This document shows positions 32,964 to 42,950 of a stretch of DNA of 64,000 bases, in pieces. A program made the translations under genes and the position numbers. Where the stretch lies: NCBI GenBank assembly GCA_028095005.1, contig CM051459.1, forward strand, positions 315,892,513 to 315,956,512. Direction: 5' to 3'. Positions within the stretch are counted from its first letter, which is position 1, and every line of letters begins with the position of its first letter. The notes below the pieces were generated by a model. That model did not search any database and was not told the origin of the DNA. It worked only from the letters and a program-made list of their open reading frames with translations. This DNA is from Rhynchospora pubera (taxonomy: Eukaryota; Streptophyta; Magnoliopsida; Poales; Cyperaceae).

Positions 32964-34007
32964 TTATGCCTCCAGGATGGGATGAAGGTTGGTTTGACCG
33001 CACCAGTAGGAGAGGTCTCTCCATTGTTCCCTTGCTTTCATGTACATTTTTATCCTCCTGTAACTGGCCGGTTGACATTCCCCCAGCTCCTTATAGAAGG
33101 CATCATCATCTTCTTGTGGGTTTTGGTTTGTGACTGCGGAAGAGAGAACGGCCTGTGTAGCCTCCTCTATTTGCGCAATCATTTCTATCTCCTCTTCTTT
33201 AGTGAGTTTTTCCTCTTCTTCTCCCGAGTTATCCTCCGGGTCTGCATTTGTTGCCGATGTTGAGATGGCATTGCAGGAAATTCCACCAGAATCACCACGT
33301 CCTCTTTCCTCATCACTGTCGAAGTTGCTACCAAATTCGTAACTTTCATCTTGGCTGGGAGGGTCCGGATCAGACCATTCATATTCCTCGTCAGTGAAAT
33401 CAGGATCATTTTGGGCATTTTGGGTATTGGTTGAGGTAGAAGCCTCTTTGTTTACTTGGTTTCTTACAAAACTGGTCACAACAATGGTTTGTTTCATCAA
33501 ATCAGACACATGCTCTGCCAATATTGCAATGGTTTCTGGTGGAATCCCGGATTCTCCCTTTTTCTTTGGTATGACAAGGTTGAACCCCAGATTCTTTAGG
33601 CTTGGGATACCTTCTGAATATAGACACTCATCATGAATGTCTACAAACACTTTGCGATCTTGGCCATTGATCTTAAAAGGCAGGGTCATTCGGTCCGGCT
33701 TCTTTCCTTTGCGGATAAGGGCCTTATCCAATTTCTTTCTTTCAAGGATCTCTTTCTTTTTCTTTCCTGATTGGGTCATAGGTTGAACAGTGACCGTCGA
33801 CCAGGTATGTTGGGTTGGGACTGAGCTGGATGACGACTCAGTGAGGCTTTGTTCATTTGTTGTTGAGGTTTCGGGGGGTCTGGCGTCTGCCTGTGCCGGC
33901 TCCTGTTGGATAGAGGGTTCTTCATGTTCTCCCTCATTACCTGAGACATGATGGCTCGCGGCCGTCCAGAACTCCTCTTCTTTCTTTTCTCTTCCTTCGC
34001 CTTTCAA
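32964..34007 (-). pseudogene. Upstream part of the acidic polyprotein segment
   Basis: It is in the same frame as the following 1,241-codon ORF, parted by a single TAA at 32,964. The 347 codons contain a basic patch (GKKKKEILERKKLDKALIRK), a globular-looking part (DRMTLPFKINGQDRKVFVDI, IPSLKNLGFNLVIPKKKGE), then Asp/Glu/Ser-rich sequence and a final QPASYRRIKMYMKAREQWRD. I recognise no domain. It probably belongs to one long protein with the next ORF. A TAG at 34,020 separates it from gag. Confidence 0.55.
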
Positions 34008-34019
34008 CTCCTGCCGTAC

Positions 34020-35961
34020 CTATCCGCTGATTTGAGCCGTGACCTTGGGGGAGATGAAATCGGCGAGGGTTGCTTGTGTTGGTTTTTCTTGAACATGGGG
34101 ATCTTCGACGGTTTCGAGAGAGGTTTTCTTCCAGAATGCCTGTCTAGATCTCATGTTACCCGTTGTTGTGTTACGGGTCATCGGTTTCGGTTGTGTTTTC
34201 ATTGGTCTGAGTCTCTTTGGGACTACTGGCATGATAGAGTTTTTCCATTTGAGTTGAGGTTCGGCCTGCAAGGCTCTCAGCTTCTTTCTGGTATTTTTGT
34301 TCAAATATACGCTCCATGTTGTGGGTGGTTTTCCATCAGTAGTGACCGAAACACGACGAGAGCTAGCACTTGGGGCTCCATTTGAGATGGCATGGGGAGC
34401 TGGCTCCTGCCTGGCGTCATCATGGAGAGAGATTGCTCCTTCTTGGATTTTCTGCTCAAGCCAATCCTTAAAGACATAGCAATCCTCTATGTTATGACCC
34501 AAAACTCTGTGATACACACAGTAGTTAGGGTGGTTCACTTTATCCTCCTCCTCGGATCTTTTGCATTGGGGCAACCGGATCTCGAGAACTTCCATAGCTT
34601 GCCTAAACAGCTTCAGAGTTTTCTCCTTTTTGAATGAGTATGGTTTGCTTTTCAGCTCCTTGAGTGTTGGCCTTTGAGCCCTGGACTGTAAATTTCCATC
34701 CTTTGCTTCGCCATTCTTTCCCCATTGGGCACCACCAGTGCCTTCAGCCTAGTTAGTGACGGCTTTAACTGCCTTTGTGGTTTTGATTTCCAGCTTCTTT
34801 CATTTTTCTTTGTCCTTTTCATACCGAGCAACCATGGCTACCAAGTGTTCAAAGGTAGTGACATTGTGTCCCACCATCCATACTTTAATGGGCGCATGGA
34901 TGCTATTCAAGAGCATACGTACCGCCTCAGATTCGCTTATGTTGGACTGACATCCTGTGTACATGGTCTCCCACTTGACACATAATCGGAGACAGACTCG
35001 CCTTGCTTTTGTCTGGCGTTGACTAGATTGGTAACGGAGACCGATGCGGGGTCGTCCTAAACCTCGCACAAAAGGCATTTGTCATTTCTTTCCAACTTTT
35101 GATGCTGTCTGCCTCGAGAGAGGCATACCAGTCGAATGCTACCCCAGACAGACTTTGTGAAAATTGCCTTAGTAGCCATTCCTCCCTTCGGGCAGTGTTT
35201 CCACAGGAGGTTATGAAGTGTGACAGGTGTTGACTCGGGGTGATTTTGTTTCCAACACCGTCAAATACCTTGAATTTCGGTACTACATGTCCCTTCGGGT
35301 AATCCAGTTGGTCAAACCTTGCAGGGTAAGGCCGACCTGTGAAATTGACAGGCAGTTGGGTGCCCCCAATCCCTAGAGATTGCAGTTTTTGATCCATGGC
35401 CCTTTGCATTTTTTCCATCATGGCCTCAGGGTCAATGACACTAGTTTCCTTTCTTTCAAGCAACTCCTATTCAGAGGTTTCACTGGAGCTGCTATCCTTT
35501 TCCCGCACTATTTTGGAGTGGGATTTCTTGGTTTTCTTTTTGTTTTTGGATTTTGGTTTAGGAGCCATTTCCTTGGTATCGGTTGAATCAGGTATATCAC
35601 TGTTTAAGACGGCACTATTTGGTCGTACCCCTTTTTTGGTTCGGTGTTTTTGGACTGCGGCGCATGCCGCGGTTACCCGAGCGTTCTCCGCTCGGAGTTG
35701 CTCAAGTTGCTTTGTTTTTTCCTCCAGCTCCTTGCGAAGCTGGGACATCTCATCAGACATTTCCTCGAGGATTTCAATTTCTTCATCAACATCCTCAGAC
35801 GAGCTTCCATGATCCGGGTTTGAGTTTTCTTCATCACTTGCGATGTTATCAGTGGTCTGTTGGACAATTTCCTCCACTACCGGGCTGCGGTTCCTGGGCC
35901 GCCCTACCCGTTTGGGAGGTTTGGACGCTGAAACTTTTCCTCTTTGCCCTCGCGTTTCCAC
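34020..35961 (-). pseudogene. Gag of Tat-like gypsy element (stops and frameshifts)
   Basis: From 35,961 a charged coiled-coil N-terminus (VGRPRNRSPVVEE, EMSDEMSQLRKELEEKTKQL) leads, past one TAG near 35,467, into the retrotransposon Gag domain. That domain reads PKFKVFDGVGNKITPSQHLS, HFITSCGNTARREEWLLRQF and FPQSLSGVAFDWY-like SLSGVAFDWYASLEADSIKS. Two frameshifts lie near 35,000-35,080. The rest (WETMYTGCQSNISESEAVRM) continues with a TGA and a TAG (about 34,797 and 34,752). It ends with the Cys/His motif CVYHRVLGHNIEDCYVFKDW that is typical of Athila/Tat Gag proteins. Confidence 0.85.
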
Positions 35962-36980
35962 GGGAACACTTTCAGAGTGAGGCGGCTCCTGGGAACTGTT
36001 CCAACCATGCGGACCTCCGCCGTTTCCTCATCATCATCGTCATCACTATCAACTGACACATGATATGCCGAGACAGAACCAGCATTCCGCTTCTTCCTCA
36101 CCACATATTTCTTTTTGGTCTTGTTTTTCATCATCTCACTCGCCACCTGGCTAGCCAGAGAGGTATCTTTTTCCTTTGGCACCCACCGCTTGGTGCCCCC
36201 TGTATATTGTTTGGGAGCTGGGATGGGTTCCGGCTGCTTGGGCCTCCAAACCTGCTTCACTTTCCCTTTGGCCTTCATTGAGCGGGCGTTGGGTTGAAGT
36301 GATGGAAAGGTAAGCCGGTCAAAGACTGAAGGCGGGTGGGCCACAATCCTTTTTTCTGATGCACTATAGTCCGCGTCTCCCTCTCGGTTGTCCTCGCGAT
36401 AAGGAAAGCGGAGCCTTTGATGCGCCGGAAACCAGAGCCTGTCCTTCATGGACGGTCTGTCAGGGTCGGCAAGGATTGTAGTGACGATCCTGCGGGACTT
36501 GCGGGACCTCTTGACAACTCTGAAGGCCGCATGAATGGCCTCCAATGCCTTGTGTTTTGGGTGGGTCACCTTCTCTGTCTCAGAGACTGGGGCATACATG
36601 GGGAGCTCCCAATCCTCTCTAAGGCGCATTACTTCACCTCCCTTTTTGAGCACATGCAGGGGGGCGAAGGTATTGCTGAGGGATAGGTCAGTGATGGTAT
36701 CAGGTTGCTGGACCAGGTGGAGGGCTTGAGCCCTCGAGATCCTAGCCCTTTTCTCCTTTTTGAGTTTTGGGGCTGTTGCTCCCTTGATGTGAATGGTGGC
36801 CGCCCGACCCTTTTTGGTGTCAAGGGCAGGCTTTCCAGAGACCTTCACCGATGCTTCACCAGCAAGCATCACGGGAGAGATTTGCACGACAGCTTGGATG
36901 GGCACATGGAGAGTCCCGGTCGCTGCCGCCTTCCTGCTGCGAAGACGCTCGCCTTTCACGATTTGACTCCAGGTAAACAT
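35904..36980 (-). CDS. ORF1 upstream of gag, unknown function
   Basis: The 358-codon minus-strand frame starts MFTWSQIVKGERLRSRKAAA and overlaps the start of the gag frame by 58 nt in another frame. It is basic, with several KKK/RK clusters and an acidic patch before the end (SVDSDDDDDEETAEVRM). I recognise no domain. Ogre/Tat elements are known for an extra ORF upstream of gag, so position alone supports ORF1. Alternatively it is the frameshifted N-terminus of the gag polyprotein. Confidence 0.5.
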   Translation of the reverse strand: MFTWSQIVKGERLRSRKAAATGTLHVPIQAVVQISPVMLAGEASVKVSGKPALDTKKGRAATIHIKGATAPKLKKEKRARISRAQALHLVQQPDTITDLSLSNTFAPLHVLKKGGEVMRLREDWELPMYAPVSETEKVTHPKHKALEAIHAAFRVVKRSRKSRRIVTTILADPDRPSMKDRLWFPAHQRLRFPYREDNREGDADYSASEKRIVAHPPSVFDRLTFPSLQPNARSMKAKGKVKQVWRPKQPEPIPAPKQYTGGTKRWVPKEKDTSLASQVASEMMKNKTKKKYVVRKKRNAGSVSAYHVSVDSDDDDDEETAEVRMVGTVPRSRLTLKVFPWKREGKEEKFQRPNLPNG

Positions 36981-37096
36981 GATTCCTCTAATGGAGAGAA
37001 CTCAGAGTCAATCATTAGTATTTTCCTTGAATATCATGGACTTAATTCCACCTGTACATTTAAACTTTGATTATGCCCTGATGAGAGGAGAAAAAT

Positions 37097-37114
37097 GTCC
37101 CACCGGGCGTGCCA
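37097..37114 (-). other. Primer-binding-site-like sequence
   Basis: On the minus strand, TGGCACGCCCGGTGGGAC starts with TGG and has the GC-rich form of a tRNA 3'-end complement. It lies 4-5 nt after a CA that ends the LTR homology (GCGAGACA). The tRNA was not identified. Confidence 0.65.
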
Positions 37115-37680
37115 GAATCTGTCTCGCACTTTTTCAGTTCAACCATGGAAGATCAGATAATCCTCTATGGGGCGAAGAAAATGCGGATCAGATACCCCTC
37201 GAGCATCTTGAGACCCGTCGTTACTGTCCATTCCAAACGAGCGAAGGACACTAATGCGGTTCAAAGTACCTCGAGAGTTGATTGTTTGTCGTAGGTCCTT
37301 TTTTTCCAGTAGGCGCAAGCCCCTACTGTTAATTACCTCCGGACTCAGTTACGAACTGAGCCGATAGCACCACTAGATCGGGATAATCAAAGTTTAGATG
37401 TCATAGGTGGATGAAGTCCATTTTAATAAAAAGGATTGTGTCTTGATAGGGAGTTTCGGGGTGAAAAGCAATGCAGAAGGGCAGCTATTTTTAACAGAGC
37501 CATGCAAACATGAATGATGCGATTTAATTCTTTAGTTTCACATTTTAAGACATTTAGGTTGTTTTTACTTTACTGAATCAGGCTTAATGCTGTCGCAGAG
37601 ATTTTTGAGTTTGATACTAGGAAATTTAGTATCCTAGATCAGTCCTCAATCGTTTGTGGATTTAGAGATTTTTGGATTTC

Positions 37681-37959
37681 GTTCAAGTCGCGAGTACAGA
37701 TGCGCTATGCCTTCTCTTGACATGAACTTAGGTGATGGCCACTGGTTGACTTTTCTTCTGGTCACCTGGGCATCAGATTTCAGTCTGCTTCTGGTCAATC
37801 ATGCTGTGAACTTGTAGAAACAGGCTGTTAGGTTTGAGTCTAACACTCGAAAATAGGGTATTCTAGGTCAGCTCTCAATCGTTTAAGGAACTTAGGGATT
37901 TTTGGGATTTTCGTTCCAGTCGCGAGTACAGATGCGCTATGCCTTCTCTTGACAGGAAC
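37681..37959 (-). other. Two 47-nt hairpins with the same loop and a compensatory stem change
   Basis: The hairpins at 37681-37727 and 37913-37959 lie in a 228-bp direct repeat (about 37,630-37,731 and 37,858-37,961). Plus-strand stem 1 is GTTCAAGTC/GACATGAAC and stem 2 is GTTCCAGTC/GACAGGAAC. The fifth pair is A:T in one and C:G in the other. The loop (29 nt) is identical. Confidence 0.7.
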
Positions 37960-38065
37960 TTCAGTGATAATTCAGAATTGACTTTTCCTTTATCTCAATC
38001 TGAATATCAGGAGGGTGTCTCCTTCAAGGCGAAACGCGATGCATTCTTGAAGGGACGAACTTTTG

Positions 38066-38470
38066 ACTTTGTGTCTCTTGAATCACTTTTAGACTTTTTG
38101 TCACTTTGACTTTGTATCACTTTTTAGACTTTGTGTCACTTTTAGATTTTGCATCATTTTGAAATTGTGTCACTTTTAGACTTTGTGTCATTTTGACTTT
38201 GTGTCAGCTTCAGGTTTGAACCTTTTAATTTGCACTTTAGGATTTTAGACTTTAAAGTTCGACTTTTAAGTCTTGCACTTTTATGCTAGCACTTTTGGAT
38301 TCTGATTTTTGAATTTGACTTCTGGTTTTTGACATTTGCGGACTTGGTTCAAAGTTTGAACTTGGTTTGGACTTTTGAATTTTGGCATTCTGAACTTTGA
38401 GTTGGACCTTTGAATTGTGACTTTTGAGTTTCGGACTTTCGACCTTTGGTTGGACTTTTGAGTTCGGACT
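38066..38470. repeat. Degenerate GACTTTGTGTCACTTTT-type simple repeat
   Basis: Short words (GACTTTGTGTCA, CACTTTTAGACTTT, later TTTGGACTTTTGA) are iterated with drift over about 400 bp. No fixed long period was seen. Confidence 0.6.
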
Positions 38471-38559
38471 TTTAAACTTGCACTTTTAAACTTTTGTCTT
38501 TGACCTTCTCGGTGATGCTCTTTTATTTGTCTACAGATTTTAATGTTTGACTGCACTTG

Positions 38560-38740
38560 TTGTTCGGGACATGTAATGTCAAATGTACCTGTTGTCCAGA
38601 ACATAAAATATTCAGATGTACCTGCTGTCCAAAAAATGTTCAACTATACCTGCTGTCCAGAACAAATATTCAGATGTACCTGTTGTCCAGAACATAAAAT
38701 GTTCAAATATACCTGCTGTCCAGAACATAAAATGTTCAAG
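38560..38740. repeat. ~33-bp tandem repeat with small inverted repeats
   Basis: About six units contain ACCTGCTGTCCAGAACATAA. Several include GAACAT-AAA-ATGTTC, a perfect 6-bp inverted repeat. In one diverged unit it becomes GACAT/ATGTC. Confidence 0.7.
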
Positions 38741-38769
38741 ATGATTTTTGCTGTGTGTATTTTGTCGTC

Positions 38770-40559
38770 AGGAACCAGCTACGGGATGGCCGCCACAGAA
38801 GATCAGGAAGAGGCGTTGTGGGATGGGGCTTGATCAAGCCGTTTGGTTTACGTCCGCGTCCGTGCACCGAATGAGTCGAGGTTGGATCTGGATTCGAACC
38901 ATTGGTTTCATCTTTTATGTGCCGGTGTTGGCCTCTCAGGCACGACAGGTTCACGCGAAATCCCGATGCATCTCCCCCATTTCTTCGTTGGCATAATTTC
39001 TGACGTTTTCCCGTTGGACTGGACATCTCCATGGACGACACCAGCAGAGGATTCCGGCAGACATAGCGTCTGCGACCAGGTTGATAGACTTCGTAGGAGG
39101 CTCCTGAGGTTGTTTCTGCCGTTCGTGGCCGTTGCATTGATTGATTCAGAGAGTTATGGCTTTGACTTGATTTGAGTCCGCAACCATGGTGAACAGCAGT
39201 TTGATCGACGGGAAGCAGTGACGAATTGTTTCGATGAGGGTACTGTGAGGCTTCTCGGGAACATTATGAAGTCATATGCACAGTCAATTTCATATGGTAT
39301 CTTCTAATTTTGAGGTAATGTGCTTTGACCTTGCCTTTGGTCTGACAGACTTACAAAATGCAATTTTCTATATGTAACTTTCCTTATGCTTATTATTCAC
39401 TTCCCTCTGCACATTTTTGTTTGTTGCGTTGATCAAGGCAACCAGCATTTAGATTCTAAACTTTTAATTTCACTTTCATCTTCACTTTAATCACTGGCTG
39501 TGCATGTGTATACTCCTTCGACGTTTTTAAACAAAGATTGCAACATCCATTCATTTAGATAACTGAAATGAAACTTGGACTCATGGCTCCTACCTTTGCT
39601 AACACTTACTAATGATCACCTATTGGACCATCTTATTCATTTTGGACCCTGACATCTTTTCGTTTTACAGAACCTTCTCAATTGAGTTTTTTTTTTATAT
39701 CATTCTGGAATTTAAGCAATCTTATGCAGCCTAGCTTTTCATGTCAATTTTATGCTGAGACTAGTTCACTTTACTCTCCCTTGTTGATATGAACATTGTT
39801 TTGCATGTGTACTGGACCTAATCTCCTGACACTTCTTGTATGGCTATGACAAAGCAAACTTAAGCAGTTATTATTGCTGGGTAACATGGATTCAGATCAT
39901 TGATGTTTTGGCTTAAGGAATACAACTCCACACTTTTTTAACATGTTGATTATAAAAGAAGGGAACGCAACAATAAGGTAAATCTTAAAATCTACTAACT
40001 TCACTTTTATCATTTATTATCTTTTATTCAGGTGCAGACCTATTGTACCTTCATTTTTTTTTATGCATGACTTTGAAATCTGGTTTTAGAGGCAACTTCT
40101 TCTTTTAACATGAAACTATAATACCCATATTTCACTACATGAAACTTAGACTTTTATTCTAAGGACATGAACCTTGACCTCTGACCTATCCCTGAACAGA
40201 AATGGAGAGAAGAGTTATTCTATTACATATATATAAATGTTTTTAACATGAGATACTGACACAAGTGAAGACATAGGTTAAAATCTGCTTTAAGCCAAAA
40301 TTGGAACGTTTTACCATATACTATTTGGAAGGACTTAGGATTACAACTGACCATGAACAGAAAAGGCATTTTTGAAAAAGAGACTCATAAGTACACTTTC
40401 AGAATGAGAATATACTTCTAATACTGTCATGCTTCTATTTTATTGGACCCAAATTTATGTATCCATAAAAAGATGACATTTCACTTTAAACCTTGAACTT
40501 AATCATGTTGTGCCCGGGTGCAATAAACATGGCATTTGCAAAGTAGTTAGTTGTCTCTT
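38770..40559. other. Non-coding DNA in the LTR/leader region
   Basis: Scattered short frames at 38.7-39.2 kb have no recognisable motif. The rest is AT-rich with no repeat that I could define. Confidence 0.4.
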
Positions 40560-41570
40560 TTTCCTATAGTAGTCCTTAATAATGCCGCATTGGGTTTGTA
40601 TCTTTAGTTCGGGAACGTGTTAGGTGTATCTCCGCCCCGTAAAGTAATTCGGTTGTATAGCCAAATACTATAAGCAGCACTTAGTACAATTCCAGTACTT
40701 CCTAGAACAGCTGTCACAGGATTCTGTTGTAGGGCGAGTCTAATGGCTGGCTATCTTACATGTCACCATTACCCCTTCCCTCTAATGCATGAGGTGTATT
40801 GCCTAGTAGGGCCGAGAGTAGTACACTGTGTGGGACGGAGTCAGGGCCCTTCCCACCTCTTACGATTAGCCCGGAAGAAAAAAGATTCTGAGTGGAGTAA
40901 AAGAACTTGGAATCGTCGATCTCTTCCTTCAAGATGCGAGAGCACCCGCGTATAAGCTTCTCCTGTAGCCTCGTATCGGAGGACTCCAGAACTAAAAGCA
41001 ATTCGAATGTAAACTAGGTCACTCACATGGTCCGCGTCCTTCCAAGAAATCTTCTCAAGAGAAGTTGAGTGCCACCTAGCATGATGAACTGCCTGAGAAA
41101 GGCTTGGCCCATATATTCAGGCAGTGCTTGAACCAGGCCTTGGCTTTCCTAAGATTAAGCTCGACCCCCAAATAAATTGACCGCGAGTCCTCAATTTGGC
41201 GGAGGGAGGCTAATGGTCTTGGGCTTTTATTGCGGGTTTCAGGAGGGCGGAACCTTGGATGTGAGAGCACCCCTAAATAGGCTAAACCCTCATTCGATAG
41301 TCACAAGAATGAAAGAAGAAGGAAAAGAGGACTTACAAATTGGAAATGAATACCGCCCCCAGCAGGTTTGCTCCACTGTCTTCAGTAAAGAAGGTATTCT
41401 GGCGGTAAAGCTGATAGAGGAGCCGAATTATGTAGTAGGCCCGCTTGGTGCTCCAGCCCAACCAATGGAAGAACCCCAGTAAGATATTGTAATTAGAAGA
41501 TCGAATAACCAAAGCGATTGCAAAACTGGACCCAACGGCGTCTGTTGGGCCCCATGAACCCTGGATTTTA
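40560..41570 (-). pseudogene. nad4-like: Mitochondrial-DNA-like insert (NUMT) with nad4-like peptide
   Basis: On the minus strand, about 40,730 to 40,646 reads QNPVTAVLGSTGIVLSAAYS followed by IWLYNRI. This resembles the Nad4 segment with the conserved AAYSxWLYNR motif. The frame then leaves nad4 similarity. The flanks (40.75-41.56 kb) have the even base composition and the lack of TA-rich runs typical of plant mitochondrial non-coding or intron DNA, unlike neighbours on both sides. I infer an old, rearranged transfer of mitochondrial DNA. Edges are set by composition and are approximate. Confidence 0.5.
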
Positions 41571-41613
41571 ACCTTATTTATCTTTTATTTATTTTTTTTA
41601 TTGCTTCAATCAA

Positions 41614-42287
41614 CTTGAGGCCTAGCTTACTGTATAAATCAGGATTTGAACCATATCATGAGGGTGGAATCTATGTCACGCTCCTCATAACCAAGTCATT
41701 TCCTGATTTTGGACAGTAGGTAAGGGTTCAAGTATCTTTTTGCATTTGAAAATATGGAAATTAGATCATCCTTTGGTTTGAAATCTGATAGGCATAAAAG
41801 GAAACTTGATTATTTGGAAATTTCTTACTTCTGGACCTTTTTGATAAAAAAAAGAAACTTATATGCAATTTAAAATATATATTTTTAATATTTATGCCTT
41901 TACATAGACTTGGCTCTTACATTTTTGGACAGAATAGCCCTATTTCAACTTTAAAACTGGACATTTATTATGACTAGAACTTAATCTATTGACCCCTAAT
42001 TATGAACTGTGTATATGACAAATGAAAACATGATGATAACCATGACATGAATTTTGAGACAAACCTAAAAGCCAAAAACTAGCATGGCATCCATGGAGGT
42101 GGAATCTAAGTCACGCTCTCCATGAAACCAACAGTTTCCAACCACACATACTGACAGTAAAGGAAAAAAAACTTATGCTAATGCAAATTACTCCTATATG
42201 CATGATCTTTTGGAGGCACAACTGATGTTCATGAGTGTGGAATCTATGTCACGCTCCTCACTAACATCAGTGTAAACTCCAAAGAAA
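41614..42287 (-). other. Three hairpins with one shared 19-nt apical loop and different long stems
   Basis: The plus-strand loop GTGGAATCTATGTCACGCT occurs at 41664-41682, 42099-42117 (one change, T to A) and 42237-42255. H1 pairs ATGAGG/CCTCAT, AAATCAGGA/TCCTGATTT (41636-41644 with 41701-41709) and TACTGT/ACAGTA. H2 pairs CATGGAG/CTCCATG. H3 pairs TGAG/CTCA, ACTGATGTT/AACATCAGT (42221-42229 with 42263-42271) and TTTGGAG/CTCCAAA. Stem sequences are unrelated between hairpins, yet each pairs well. They lie 3' of the minus-strand TATA box, so the RNA loop would read AGCGTGACATAGATTCCAC. Confidence 0.8.
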
Positions 42288-42472
42288 GAACCAGGAAATA
42301 AAAAAAAAACCAAACTCAACATATGCATTTAAAATCATTTTATTCATATTTTTTTTTGGAGGCCATTACAGATTACATCTATTACCTTGATTGCAAAAAC
42401 AAACTTGACTTCCTAAAATGACAGAGTTTCGACTAACTAATTGGCCTCTCCTTTTCTTCTCGAGAGGTGCTT

Positions 42473-42480
42473 CTTTTATA
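42473..42480 (-). promoter_or_regulatory. TATA box of the minus-strand Tat-like LTR
   Basis: TATAAAAG on the minus strand is followed by AAGCACCTCTCGAG. The order of TATA, AATAAA-like signal and hairpins matches that of the plus-strand LTR at 6.3-6.8 kb. Confidence 0.6.
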
Positions 42481-42950
42481 GGGGATTTTCAGGGTTTGTG
42501 CTTCTCATCAGCTTGACATGTGGCAGCTTCTCCATTTTTCCAATTTTGATCAATGGTTGAGATGGTAAGATGGCTTGCCGCCTTGCTTTTACAATCCTGT
42601 CTTCACTTCTTCTTTTCTACTATTCCATTTCACTCTCCAATCTCCTTTTGACACCTGGCATTTACAGGCTGGGGATGGGATAGTTGCATTGCAATTTACT
42701 TCTTTTTACTTGCCATGTAGGATGTATATGACAGATGGGTCCTCATGCTATTTGGCATTTGGTGGGACCAGGCCATGTTTGCCTTTCCTTATCCACTGGC
42801 TTTCCTTGGGGAGGGGGTAATTGGCGCCAGTTGTGGAGTAGGGACAGGTGGCACTCATCCATGCATCCATAGGCAGTGGATGGTTTTGATGTTCTCATGA
42901 GAGGATCAACTTTGAGTTCATAGCTGTAGCTAGGTGACAGTCTCTTCTTC

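Larger units (their letters stand above)
37119..42950 (-). mobile_element. Long LTR/leader region of the Tat-like element (outer end uncertain)
   Basis: The inner end (TGTCTCGCAC on plus, GCGAGACA on minus) lies beside the PBS-like site. A minus-strand TATAAAAG at 42,473-42,480 with an AATAAA-like signal near 42,335 marks the promoter end. Between them are tandem repeats (37,630-37,961; 38,066-38,470; 38,560-38,740), hairpin clusters and a mitochondrial-like insert. LTRs of several kb occur in Ogre-type elements. The outer boundary and second LTR were not found, so this could also be an LTR plus later insertions. Confidence 0.45.

Noticed and set aside
38560..38740. CRISPR-like array
   Set aside because: Units are contiguous diverged tandem repeats without unique spacers, and the window is plant nuclear DNA.
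38736..39175. Overlapping 80-133-codon frames on both strands
   Set aside because: No recognisable motif, no codon bias seen, and location within the LTR/leader region of a retroelement.
41614..42287. MicroRNA precursor cluster
   Set aside because: In miRNA precursors the arm sequence is conserved and the loop varies. Here the loop is conserved and the arms differ.
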